Notes under the pieces: generated by a model | What the model was told of the DNA's origin: nothing | Databases searched by the model: none | The model's input: the letters and a program-made list of their open reading frames with translations, nothing else | DNA from: Duganella sp. 1224 | GTDB taxonomy: Bacteria > Pseudomonadota > Gammaproteobacteria > Burkholderiales > Burkholderiaceae_D | Length of the DNA: 64,000 nt | Assembly (NCBI RefSeq): GCF_013408245.1 | Contig: NZ_JACBYS010000001.1 | Location: 1,922,001-1,986,000 of the forward strand | Reading direction: 5' to 3' | Shown here: positions 1-8,209 of the stretch, piece by piece | How positions within the stretch are numbered: the first letter of the stretch is position 1 | How the letters are laid out: every line of letters begins with the position of its first letter | Program-made: the position numbers and the translations under genes

Positions 1-1068
1 CACCGATTGCATATACGTGGCCTCCGCGCGCGCAACCCGCGCCGAGCCCCAGTCGAACAGCGGAATTTCCAGCGTCAGCTCGTAGCCGCGCGTGGCGGCC
101 GGGCCCTCGGTGTTGCGCACCGCGCCCAGGTCCAGCACATTGATGAACCGCGTGGTGCGCGTCAGGCCCAGCGTGGACGCGGTCTGCTCGGTATCCAGCC
201 TTGCTGCCTGAATGTCCAGCCGCTCGTTGACGGCGGTCTGTTCGACGTCCGCCAGTTCGCGCGGCGCCGCGGGCAAATCGGGCAGATGATCCGGCAAGCG
301 GTAGGACGCCGCCTGTTCGCCGCTCAGGCCCAGCAGGCGGGTCAGCTTTTCGCGCGCGGCCACGGCGGCCTTTTGCGTGTGCGTGACATCGGCCAGCGTC
401 TGCGCGTGGTAGGCCTGTTCGCGCGCCATATCCAGCGCGCTCCAGTTGCCGGCCTTGCGCATGCGCTCCGCCAGTTCTGCGCTGGCCTGCGCCGACTCTT
501 CCACCTGCCTGGCGTAGTCGGCGATCTGGGTCGATGCCACCGCCTCCACCCACGCGCGGCGCGTGTCGGCGGCCACCTTCAGCGCTTCGTTGGCCACCAG
601 CAGCCTGGTTTGCGCAAAGCGCCGGCCTTCGATGCGGCTGGCCATCGGTGCGGTCATCAGGCCGACCAGATTGAAGGTCAGCGTGCGTTCGATGCCAACC
701 TCGCCGCCGCCGTGGCTGCGCTTGAAGTCCAGCACCGGATTTTGCAGGCGTCCGGCCTGCACCAGGTCCGCTTCGGCCACGCCCAGCGTCCAGTAGGTCG
801 CCTGCAGGCCACGGTTATTCAGCAGCGCAATCTGCACCGCGTCGTCGGCGGCCAAAGGCTGTTCGAGTTTTTTGCCGACGACCGCGGCCAGCGCGCGCGC
901 GTCGTCCTCATTGCGCGGCAGATGGCCGGCCACGCTGGCGGGCGCGCCGGTGCGCTGTTCGCTCACGGCCGCCGCCGCGCCAAAGCCGGCATCGCCGGAC
1001 AGCGACGCGCAACCACCCAGCAGCACCAGCAAACTGGCGCCACCGGCGAGTTTGTACAGGGAAGTCAT
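1..1068 (-). CDS. TolC-family outer-membrane efflux lipoprotein (3' end outside window)
   Basis: Outer-membrane channel component of a tripartite efflux pump. The frame opens with ATG at 1068-1066 and runs 356 codons without a stop to the window edge, so the C-terminus is missing. The N-terminus is a lipoprotein signal with lipobox LGGC, followed by alanine-rich helices typical of TolC/NodT-type proteins (for example LTRLLGLSG and the conserved NERLDIQAARLD segment). A GAGG motif lies about 9 nt before the ATG. The small His/Met/Cys-rich gene just upstream on the same strand hints at a metal (copper or silver) efflux operon continuing to the left. The family call is firm; the substrate is inferred. 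Confidence 0.85.
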   Translation of the reverse strand, partial: MTSLYKLAGGASLLVLLGGCASLSGDAGFGAAAAVSEQRTGAPASVAGHLPRNEDDARALAAVVGKKLEQPLAADDAVQIALLNNRGLQATYWTLGVAEADLVQAGRLQNPVLDFKRSHGGGEVGIERTLTFNLVGLMTAPMASRIEGRRFAQTRLLVANEALKVAADTRRAWVEAVASTQIADYARQVEESAQASAELAERMRKAGNWSALDMAREQAYHAQTLADVTHTQKAAVAAREKLTRLLGLSGEQAASYRLPDHLPDLPAAPRELADVEQTAVNERLDIQAARLDTEQTASTLGLTRTTRFINVLDLGAVRNTEGPAATRGYELTLEIPLFDWGSARVARAEATYMQSV

Positions 1069-1137
1069 GTCCTCTTACCTCAAGAATCGTTGTGAAATAC
1101 CCAGCCCGCGCGGGCAACGCGCGGCGCTGTCGTGTGA

Positions 1138-1533
1138 TCAGGCGTTGCGGCCTTGAGGGGGACGTTCGGGGTGGGCCAGGTCGACCGCGGGGAGGAAATC
1201 GGAGTAGAAGGCAATCGCGCGAGCAGGCAATGGCGTGGCCGCAGCCACGTCCAGCGCCAGCGCCGGCGCCACGGCCGCGCAACATGCGGAGCCGTTGCAC
1301 TTCATGCTGGTGTGGGTGGAGGCGCCGTCATGCGCATCATGACCAGCCTTGGCTTGCGCGGCCATCATGGCCGCGTGATCGTGCGGGCCGGCCGGCATGA
1401 CCATGTTCGCGGCATCCGCCGCGCTGCTGGCCGCGGGCGCGACGCACAGCATCATCTGTGCCGCTGCGTATCCCTGGTACGGGAGCGCCAGCAGCATCAG
1501 CCAAACGACGAATGATCTTAACAGGACGGTCAT
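1138..1533 (-). CDS. Small secreted His/Met/Cys-rich protein, possibly metal-binding
   Basis: 131 residues. An N-terminal signal peptide (hydrophobic segment ending near AYAA) is followed by a region dense in potential metal ligands: MVMPAGPHDHAAMM, a HDAHDG segment, HTSMKCNG and a CC pair. It ends 69 bp before the efflux lipoprotein on the same strand, so the two are probably co-transcribed. Similar small proteins accompany copper-efflux genes in related bacteria. I do not recognise a named family with certainty. A periplasmic metal-binding or metal-sensing role is inferred from composition and neighbour only. Confidence 0.6.
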   Translation of the reverse strand: MTVLLRSFVVWLMLLALPYQGYAAAQMMLCVAPAASSAADAANMVMPAGPHDHAAMMAAQAKAGHDAHDGASTHTSMKCNGSACCAAVAPALALDVAAATPLPARAIAFYSDFLPAVDLAHPERPPQGRNA

Positions 1534-1568
1534 GTGGCTATGGTATCACAAGCCGCCAGCGCGCGGCA

Positions 1569-1808
1569 TCAGGCCATCCGCACCAGCGGGTTGGCGATGA
1601 TATTGTCGATCTGGACTATCGCCTCGTCGCAGGCGGCGGTGATGGCGTCTTCCTTCTGGTCGCGCACAAACTGCATGGTGGCGCCTTCGAACACCTGTTC
1701 GCCGTTGCCATCCACGCGCGCCAGGTCGCAACTGGCCGTCCATTTGTGGTCCGGGGTGGGCAGCGCAGTGGGTATGATGTCCCACCCCTTGTAGTGTAGC
1801 TTGTCCAT
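1569..1808 (-). CDS. Small conserved hypothetical protein
   Basis: 79 residues from ATG at 1808, chosen because a strong AAGGAGG lies 5 nt upstream; a longer in-frame start at 1862 lacks this. The protein begins MDKLHYKGWDIIPT and contains a two-stranded-looking N-terminal half and a helical C-terminal half (DAITAACDEAIVQIDNI). No signal peptide or membrane segment. Small cytoplasmic proteins of this kind are common in Burkholderiales, but I cannot assign a function. It stands alone between the metal-related genes and the M28 peptidase. Confidence 0.7.
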   Translation of the reverse strand: MDKLHYKGWDIIPTALPTPDHKWTASCDLARVDGNGEQVFEGATMQFVRDQKEDAITAACDEAIVQIDNIIANPLVRMA

Positions 1809-1865
1809 GATGGCCTCCTTGTTGAACACAAGGCTATCATGGCCGGGCCAGGCCCGGCGCACGTC

Positions 1866-3296
1866 TTACTCCGGCTTGGCGACGCGGCCGATGTTCTCAT
1901 CCATATTGGCCAGGAACCAGCTTAGCGAGGTCATGGCCGCGACGTGGCGCTTCAGCTCCAGCGGGCTGACCTTGTCCAGCGTGTCGGCCGGCGTGTGGTG
2001 GTAGCTGAAGTAGAAGCTGGCGTCCACCAGCGGCTGGAACGATGGCACGCCGCCGCGCTCCAGCGGGCCGATGTCAGCGCCGGCCGCCTGGTCGCGGCGC
2101 TGGAAGATGCCGGCGCCGATCGGCTCCAGCGCGGTTTTGAGCGGCGCGAAATACTTCACCATCGGCGGCGTCACGCTGGCGATGAAGCCGAACGGACGGC
2201 CGCCGCCCTCGTCGGATTCAATCGCGGCGAAGTGCTTGTCCAGTTTGTCCTTGTTGGCCTCGAAGTAGGCGCGGCCGCCACGGGTGCCGTTTTCCTCGTT
2301 CATCCAGGCGATGACGCGGATGGTGCGGCGCGGATGCAGGTCCAGTTTCTTCAGCGTTTCGATCACGCCCATGGCGCCGGCCACGCCGGTGCCGTCATCG
2401 TGGGCGCCAGTGGCCAGGTCCCACGAATCCAGGTGGCCGGAGACGATCACCACTTCGTCGGCCTTGTCGGTGCCCGGCCAGTCGGCGATGACGTTGAAGC
2501 TGTCGGCGTCCGGCAGCGTTTGCGGCGTCAGCGTCAGGTGCAGTTTTACCGGACCGCGCGCCGACAGGCGGCTGATCAGCATCGCGTCTTCCGCCGTCAC
2601 GGCGGCGGCGGGAATGCGCGCGCCGTCCACCAGGCCGGTGGCGCCGGTGTGCGGAATGCGGTAGTTGGCACCGCCAACCGAGCGCACCAGCGCCGCCGCG
2701 GCGCCCATCTCCGCCGCCAGACGCGGCCCCTGGGTACGGATGCGCGAACCGGCGCCGTACGCCGCGCCGGCCTCGCCGCGGTCCGCCATCTCCTGGTCGA
2801 AGGCGACGTCGAACAACACGATGCTGCCCTTGACCTGCGCGCCCTTGGCCTTCAGCTCATCAAAGCTGCGCACCACGATCACCGGCGCGGTGAGGCCGGC
2901 GGCCGGCGTGGCGCCCGAGCCGCCCAGCGCGGTCAGCACCACCTTCTGCGTCACGCCATTGGGACGGCCAGTGTATTCCACCACTTCCGCCTTCTCCTCG
3001 CCGCGCACCCAGTGCGGCACCTTGACCGGCTGCAGCGTGACCTTGGCGCCCAGCTTGCGCATGGCGGCGGCCACCTGCTCCACCGCCGCCGCCGCGCCCA
3101 CGGAGCCGGACAGGCGCGGGCCCACCAGGTCGGTCAGGTCGGCCAGGCGCTCGTAGGCCCAGTCGCTGTTCATCGCGCTGTCACGGATCTGCGCCAGCGT
3201 GGCCGGATCGTTGGCGGGTGCGGCGCCGGCGCCAAGGCTCAACAGGCTGCTGGCCAGGACGGTCAGCGACAGGGACTTCTGGAAGACGGATTTCAT
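1866..3296 (-). CDS. Secreted M28-family zinc peptidase with PA-type insert
   Basis: Periplasmic or secreted dizinc exopeptidase of the M28 family, expected to remove N-terminal amino acids or dipeptides from peptides. 476 residues from ATG 3296, which has AGGA 7 nt upstream and starts directly at a signal peptide; the longer start at 3329 adds residues before the signal. The catalytic features are visible: SGHLDSWD (zinc His/Asp), AHDDGTG (bridging Asp), NEENGTRG (general base Glu and zinc Glu), ESDEGG (zinc Asp) and the late YHHTPADTLD histidine. The insert around residues 130-260 fits a protease-associated domain. It appears monocistronic. Confidence 0.9.
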   Translation of the reverse strand: MKSVFQKSLSLTVLASSLLSLGAGAAPANDPATLAQIRDSAMNSDWAYERLADLTDLVGPRLSGSVGAAAAVEQVAAAMRKLGAKVTLQPVKVPHWVRGEEKAEVVEYTGRPNGVTQKVVLTALGGSGATPAAGLTAPVIVVRSFDELKAKGAQVKGSIVLFDVAFDQEMADRGEAGAAYGAGSRIRTQGPRLAAEMGAAAALVRSVGGANYRIPHTGATGLVDGARIPAAAVTAEDAMLISRLSARGPVKLHLTLTPQTLPDADSFNVIADWPGTDKADEVVIVSGHLDSWDLATGAHDDGTGVAGAMGVIETLKKLDLHPRRTIRVIAWMNEENGTRGGRAYFEANKDKLDKHFAAIESDEGGGRPFGFIASVTPPMVKYFAPLKTALEPIGAGIFQRRDQAAGADIGPLERGGVPSFQPLVDASFYFSYHHTPADTLDKVSPLELKRHVAAMTSLSWFLANMDENIGRVAKPE

Positions 3297-3432
3297 GCGA
3301 TTCCTGTGTTGGTAAAGGTTGGGTGGCAAGACAATCTTTAACGATAACGCATCATGACGTTCTTGTCATCCATGTTGATTTGCTATCGCGCTTGCTCTAC
3401 CATGTGCCTTCAACTGCATGAAGAAAGCGTCT

Positions 3433-3975
3433 ATGCTCAAGGGTTCACTTTGCACCATACGCCATCTGGTCACGGCCGACCTGAACACCTTCATCGCGCT
3501 GGTCAACGACCTGCCCTCGCGCGGCGACTATTTTTCTACCCATTTCAAGTCACCGGAAACCATGCGCAAGGAGTTCATGCAGAACAGCTTCGTCACCGAG
3601 GACAGTGAACTGTTTGTCATCGAGGACGCGCTGCACCACATCGTTGGCGTCATCACCCACTTCAAGAGCCGCACGCCCACCACGCGCGAAATCGGCTACC
3701 GGCTGTTCGATCCCAAGCTGGCGGGACGCGGCTATGTGACCGAGGCGTGCCGGTTGCTGGTCGATTACCTGTTCAACGTCTACCAGTACCAGCGGCTGGA
3801 ACTGCTGTCGGCGCCGGAGAACGTGGCCTCGGTGCGGGTCGCGCAAAAATGCGGCTTCCAGGCCGAGGGGACGCTGCGCCAGGCCTTCTTCATCCAGGGC
3901 CGCTACCAGGACGTGGTGGTATTCAGCTTGCTCCGCCCCGAATGGGAGGCGCGTCATTACACAATTTCGGTCTAA
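3433..3975 (+). CDS. GNAT-family N-acetyltransferase (RimJ/RimL type)
   Basis: Predicted acetyl-CoA-dependent N-acetyltransferase acting on a protein N-terminus or small amine. 180 residues if it begins at 3433 (MLKGSL, the usual start in this family); an upstream in-frame ATG at 3418 would add five residues. The signature is the RimJ-like half: IGYRLFDPKLAGRGYVTEA (acetyl-CoA loop) followed by LLSAPENVASVRVAQKCGF and EGTLRQAFFIQGRYQDVVVFS. No signal peptide. It is divergent from the M28 peptidase and stands alone. Substrate unknown. Confidence 0.85.
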   Translation: MLKGSLCTIRHLVTADLNTFIALVNDLPSRGDYFSTHFKSPETMRKEFMQNSFVTEDSELFVIEDALHHIVGVITHFKSRTPTTREIGYRLFDPKLAGRGYVTEACRLLVDYLFNVYQYQRLELLSAPENVASVRVAQKCGFQAEGTLRQAFFIQGRYQDVVVFSLLRPEWEARHYTISV

Positions 3976-4108
3976 TTGTTACAAGCCATTACCGGAACGG
4001 CCGGTTTGTAAGCATCTGTATAAGACGTGGAAATTACATTTTGGAGAGGTATAGTGGAGTCACTGGCTAACGAATCATTCCGATCCGAGCCGCAGCAAGG
4101 GGATTACC

Positions 4109-4537
4109 ATGTTGAGCAAAAAAATGATGGGTGTAGCGTTACTGGCCACTGCAGCAGTATCGTCGACGGCCTTCGCAGGCGACCGTGATTTCAACACGGT
4201 GGCCGGTGCTGTGGTCGGCGCCGCCATCGGCAATAGCGCCGGCGGCCGCGATGGCGCCATCGTCGGCGGCCTGGTTGGCGCGGCGGTGGGCAACAGCATC
4301 CGCACCGGCGATGACCGCTATTATCGCGGCGGCCGTGGCTATGTTGAAACCCGCGTGTACAGCCAACCGGCACCGGTGTATTACGAGCGTCCGGCACCGG
4401 TCTACTACGAGCGTCCAGCACCGGTGTACTACGCGCCGCCTCCACGCTACTATGCGCCGCCGCCACGCGTGGTGTACGTTGAACCGGCCCGCCCGTACTA
4501 CCGCGAGCACTGGGAACACCGCCACGGCCGCTGGTAA
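4109..4537 (+). CDS. Glycine-zipper 2TM-type envelope protein
   Basis: 142 residues. A signal peptide ending near AFA is followed by a glycine-zipper region (GAVVGAAIGNSAGG ... GGLVGAAVGNS, about residues 32-65) of the kind that inserts in or packs against the outer membrane. The second half is tyrosine/proline-rich with three APVYYERP-like tandem units and ends with a His/Arg-rich tail. The start has AGGGG about 6 nt upstream. A clear intrinsic terminator follows, so it is a single-gene unit. Proteins of this class are linked to envelope integrity; no specific role can be given. Confidence 0.85.
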   Translation: MLSKKMMGVALLATAAVSSTAFAGDRDFNTVAGAVVGAAIGNSAGGRDGAIVGGLVGAAVGNSIRTGDDRYYRGGRGYVETRVYSQPAPVYYERPAPVYYERPAPVYYAPPPRYYAPPPRVVYVEPARPYYREHWEHRHGRW

Positions 4538-4550
4538 TATTCAGTCAACA

Positions 4551-4578
4551 AAGCCCCGATACGTCGGGGCTTTTTTTT
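4551..4578 (+). terminator. Rho-independent terminator after the glycine-zipper gene
   Basis: Perfect GC-rich stem (AAGCCCCGA and TCGGGGCTT around a 3-4 nt loop) followed by a run of eight T. It lies 14 bp after the stop codon and separates the gene from the kinase operon that starts at 4614. Confidence 0.9.
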
Positions 4579-4613
4579 ATTCCCCCCGCTAGGTTTCCGC
4601 GACGGGGGGAACC

Positions 4614-5651
4614 ATGACGACAGCAGACGCAATCATCGCTTTGGAACTGGGCCACTACCGGCTGCGCGAGCAGATCGGCGGGTCGGCCTATGGCATTATC
4701 TGGCGCGCCAGCGGGCCGCAAGCCACGCGCGATGTGGCCATCAAGTTAATCAATCACGAGCAGATGGCGCGCGCCCTGCCCGCCCAGCGCGCGCGCTGGA
4801 CCACCAGCGCCAGCAACGAAATCGCCTTCCTGCAGTCGCTGGAGCCGTGGGACGAGCGACACATCGTGCGCCTGCTGGACAGCGGCTGGCACGACGGGCT
4901 GCCGGTGCTGGCGCTGGAACTGATGGGTTCCGACCTGGGCAAGCACGTGGTCGCGCTCAAGGGGCGCGGCGAGAGCGTGCCGCTGGCGCAGGCGCTGGGC
5001 TGGATCGCGCAGATCAACCAGGCGCTGGCCAAGGTCCATCAATACGGCTGGCGTTATCTGGATCTGAAGCCGGCCAACGTGCTGCTCGATCCGCATCTGC
5101 ACACCGTCAAGCTGGCGGATTTCGGCACCAATCGCGAGTTGGGCAGCCTGCAGGCGCACTCCTACGCCGGCACCGCCAACTGGCAGGCACCGGAACAGTT
5201 TTTCCAGGCCGACGGCGGAGGGTACGCAACCGGCGCGCGCAGCGATTATTTTTCGCTGGGCGCGATGCTGTATTTCCTGGTCACCGGCGGTATGCCACTG
5301 CGGTTTTGCAGCGATTGTGGCCAGGCGTATCGCGAGCACCATGTGGCGGGCGCGGACGTGCTGCGCGGTCTGCACGGCGGCGAGATTCCGGCCGCGCTGC
5401 ATGCGGCGGAAGAGGAACGCTTCGCCGCCGCCATCCCGTCCGACAAGCGCGACGCGGCGCTGGAGTTGCTGCGCGCCCTGTTGCAGATCGATCCGGCCAA
5501 ACGTCCGCGCCACGCGATTCAGATCAGCCGCATGCTGAACGCGATTCAGGGGATCAAGCCCGTGCGCGGGGCGTTTGACGCGGTCGATCCGGTGCTGGCG
5601 ATGCGCAGGCCAACCGCCGTCAATGGCTGGCAAGACTTGCAGGTGGCATGA
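4614..5651 (+). CDS. Serine/threonine protein kinase, first gene of the SEDS/PP2C/FHA arm
   Basis: 345-residue soluble Hanks-type kinase. Visible elements are a glycine-rich loop (IGGSAYG, about 21-27), VAIK lysine at residue 44, catalytic loop YLDLKPANVLL with Asp150, and ADFG with Asp169. The HRD motif reads YLD, so the catalytic-loop arginine is absent and the kinase is of the non-RD class, usually not controlled by activation-loop phosphorylation. A Cys pair (CSDCG) sits in the C-lobe. There is no transmembrane segment or PASTA repeat, unlike PknB. The stop overlaps the next ATG (ATGA), so it is translationally coupled to the SEDS gene. Likely phosphorylates proteins read by the neighbouring FHA domains (inference). 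Confidence 0.93.
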   Translation: MTTADAIIALELGHYRLREQIGGSAYGIIWRASGPQATRDVAIKLINHEQMARALPAQRARWTTSASNEIAFLQSLEPWDERHIVRLLDSGWHDGLPVLALELMGSDLGKHVVALKGRGESVPLAQALGWIAQINQALAKVHQYGWRYLDLKPANVLLDPHLHTVKLADFGTNRELGSLQAHSYAGTANWQAPEQFFQADGGGYATGARSDYFSLGAMLYFLVTGGMPLRFCSDCGQAYREHHVAGADVLRGLHGGEIPAALHAAEEERFAAAIPSDKRDAALELLRALLQIDPAKRPRHAIQISRMLNAIQGIKPVRGAFDAVDPVLAMRRPTAVNGWQDLQVA

Positions 5652-8206
5652 TGGCGATATTTTTCTCCCGCGCGGCGAGCGCGCCCGCCATGAGTCGCTG
5701 CGCCACGAATCGCGGCGCCACAATCGTCGCGGTGGCACGGGCAGCGCGGCCTACGGCCCGCTTGTGGTCCTTCTTCGGCGCGCTGTGGCGCGCCGCCGCC
5801 AGTAATGTCGCTCTCGCGGTGACGCTGACACTGCTGGCGGGCCTGTGCGCGCTGCAGGCGCTTGCGTTATTGCGCGCCCCGGCCGCCTGGCTGCCGTCCG
5901 CCATTACCGTCACGCTGCCGCCCGGCGACAGCATCATACTCGGCCAGCGCGAACTGGCCGCGCCGCAGACCGATCGCAATCACCTGTCGCTGCGCCGCGA
6001 TACGGCGGGCGCGTGGATGCTACGTAACCTCAGCGCCAGCAATCACGTCGTGCTGCTGCGCGACGGCGCCGAGCAGCGCATGGGCAGCGTGGCGATGCAG
6101 GACATACAGCGCTTCCAGATCGATGGCGCGGTGTTCGAGATCAAGTCCGCCAACACGCGCGACGTCACCTTTATCCGTGACGGCCACGAATGGCGTTACG
6201 ACGGCGCCACGTTGTACCGCGACGGACGGCGGCAAGCCGACTGCCCTGAGTCCCGGCTGGCGTCCAGGGCGCTGGCGGCGTGGAATGGGCTAATGCCGCT
6301 GACCATCGCACGTCCGCTCACTTTTGGCGGCAACGTGTATTGCGACAATCGCTTCGGCCTGGAGCAGGTGACGCCCGGCGCAGCGCAGATCGCCCGCGTC
6401 AACGGCCGCCTGCAGCTTTCGGCTGGCAATCCGGATGGCGACCGGGCTGCGGTGCTGGTGACCGCCGCCGGTAGGCAGACAGACTTGCGCAAGCAGGAGG
6501 CCGCGCTCGCTGGCGTCAACGCCATCATGGTCGGCCATACGCGCTTGCAAATTGCCGCCAACGGCGACCAGATCACGCTCGCGCCAAGCCGCCACGTCAA
6601 ACTGTTCGCCGATCCGGAAGTCAAACTGCCGCAGCAAGTCAGCTGGCAGTGGCAGCAGCGCGCACTGTGGCGCGGCGATCGCGCCAACGGCCTGTGGATC
6701 GGCATCGCACTGTGCCTGGCGTTCCTCGCAACCAGCGCCGCCGCCCGCGCCGTTACAATCGCTTCCGCGCCGGCGCGCACCGCGCGAGCGGCTGGTGTGC
6801 GGGCCAGTGGTGCCGTAGACGCGGTGTGGGTCGCGCGGCCATCGTGGCTAGGGCGCTTGGCGACAGTCAGCGGTTTGCTGGCGGCGTGCGGGATGCTGGC
6901 CATCGGCCTCGTCACGCTGATTGCCCAGCGGGCCGGTTACGCTCCCAGCGCCGCCTTCTCGCTGCTGCTCGGCGCGAGCGCACTGCTGCTGTGGCTCGCC
7001 CTGCCCGGCCGCCTGACGCTGGCCACCGCCGCAGGCGCCATCCTGCTGGCCGCCGGCCTACTGGCACAACTGGAACTGGGCCTGGGCGCGCCCGAATCCT
7101 CGTGGCTGCGCTATTACCAGAAAAGCGCCGCCATGCTGGCCATCGGCGCCGGTCTGGGCGGCCTGCTGCGCCTGTGGGCACGGCACCACGCCACGCGCGG
7201 CATCCACCTGCGGCAGCGCAGCATCGAATGGATACTCGCCCTCTTCGCCGCCATCGCACTGGCCGCACTGGCAGCCCAGGTGCTGTGGGGCGACGAAACC
7301 GGCGTCTTCGACCTGCAACCGGTGGAACTGGCCAAACTCGCCCTGACCGCCCTCACCGCCCACTGTCTCGCGCTGCGCTTCCACTGGCACAGCGGCCCGC
7401 AACGGCTGGCCGACCACGGCGCCCGCTGGCTGCAACTGATCGCCCCCGCACTGCTGTTCCTCGCCCTGCTCGGCCTCGCACTGGTGCAGGTGGACGACTT
7501 CTCGCCCCTGATCCTGCTGCTGGTCTGGAGCACCGGCATGGGCCTGGCCTACGCCATCGCCGCCGGCAACCGCGCGCTGGCCGCAATCCTGATCGCTGCC
7601 GCGCTAATGGCCGTTGGCGGCGTCATCTACCTGCGCGTGGTCGGCACCGATGACCTGATCCGCTGGGGCTTTTACGCCGATCGCTTCCTGGTCTGGCTCA
7701 ATCCCGCCGAGCATCCGCACACCGGCCAGCAACTGCTGCTGGGCGCGCGCGCCATCGGCGACGGTGGCTGGCTGGGCGCCGATCACTGGTTCGGACTGCG
7801 CGCGCTGGGCCAGAACGCCGGCAGCGTGGTGCAGATTCCCGCCGTGCAGGACGACTTCGCCGCCTCGTTCTTCCTCAACCGCCATGGCCTGCTGGGCGGC
7901 CTGCTGCTATGGGCCGTGCAAGCCGCCTTCCTCACCGGGCTGGTGCTGGCCGCGCTGCACGCCTACCGCCACGGCGCCGCCGCCCGCCACTTCCGCCACG
8001 CCTGGCTGGGGCGCTTCCGCTACTTTGCCCTGTGCGGCGGCGCGGCCTTCGTGTTTGCACACTTCCTGCTGTCGTGGGGGACCAACCTGGCGATCTTCCC
8101 GATCATGGGGCAGCCGATGAGTTTTCTCTCGGCCGGCGGCAGCCACCTGCTGTTTTTCCTCTGCCCCCTGCTTACCTTCGTTGCGATATCTACTGAAGGA
8201 GTCTGA
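5648..8206 (+). CDS. SEDS (FtsW/RodA/SpoVE-type) glycan polymerase-like protein with N-terminal FHA-like domains
   Basis: 852 residues, about twice the usual SEDS length. A first membrane segment (about 54-76) is followed by roughly 270 polar residues that look like two FHA-type beta domains: about 86-165 (GDSIILGQ, NHLSLRR, WMLRNLSASN, FEI) and about 250-315. A second membrane helix (348-365) leads into the multi-pass SEDS core. The core keeps family marks FDLQPVELAKLAL and GDGGWLG, and VQDDFAASF with Asp735/736, which aligns with the catalytic Asp of the TDFIFA motif in RodA. SEDS proteins polymerise lipid II with a class B PBP; the PBP at 26690-30232 is the likely partner. The start overlaps the kinase stop. 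Confidence 0.88.
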   Translation: MMAIFFSRAASAPAMSRCATNRGATIVAVARAARPTARLWSFFGALWRAAASNVALAVTLTLLAGLCALQALALLRAPAAWLPSAITVTLPPGDSIILGQRELAAPQTDRNHLSLRRDTAGAWMLRNLSASNHVVLLRDGAEQRMGSVAMQDIQRFQIDGAVFEIKSANTRDVTFIRDGHEWRYDGATLYRDGRRQADCPESRLASRALAAWNGLMPLTIARPLTFGGNVYCDNRFGLEQVTPGAAQIARVNGRLQLSAGNPDGDRAAVLVTAAGRQTDLRKQEAALAGVNAIMVGHTRLQIAANGDQITLAPSRHVKLFADPEVKLPQQVSWQWQQRALWRGDRANGLWIGIALCLAFLATSAAARAVTIASAPARTARAAGVRASGAVDAVWVARPSWLGRLATVSGLLAACGMLAIGLVTLIAQRAGYAPSAAFSLLLGASALLLWLALPGRLTLATAAGAILLAAGLLAQLELGLGAPESSWLRYYQKSAAMLAIGAGLGGLLRLWARHHATRGIHLRQRSIEWILALFAAIALAALAAQVLWGDETGVFDLQPVELAKLALTALTAHCLALRFHWHSGPQRLADHGARWLQLIAPALLFLALLGLALVQVDDFSPLILLLVWSTGMGLAYAIAAGNRALAAILIAAALMAVGGVIYLRVVGTDDLIRWGFYADRFLVWLNPAEHPHTGQQLLLGARAIGDGGWLGADHWFGLRALGQNAGSVVQIPAVQDDFAASFFLNRHGLLGGLLLWAVQAAFLTGLVLAALHAYRHGAAARHFRHAWLGRFRYFALCGGAAFVFAHFLLSWGTNLAIFPIMGQPMSFLSAGGSHLLFFLCPLLTFVAISTEGV

Positions 8207-8209
8207 ATC

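Noticed and set aside
1944-3341. Long plus-strand open frame opposite the M28 peptidase
   Set aside because: Its protein is Arg/His/Gly-rich without motifs, and the opposite strand encodes a complete peptidase with catalytic residues; high GC explains the open frame.
3976-4020. Weak hairpin (TTACAA...TTGTAA, ACCGG/CCGGT) after the GNAT gene as terminator
   Set aside because: Asymmetric bulge and no T-run; not convincing.
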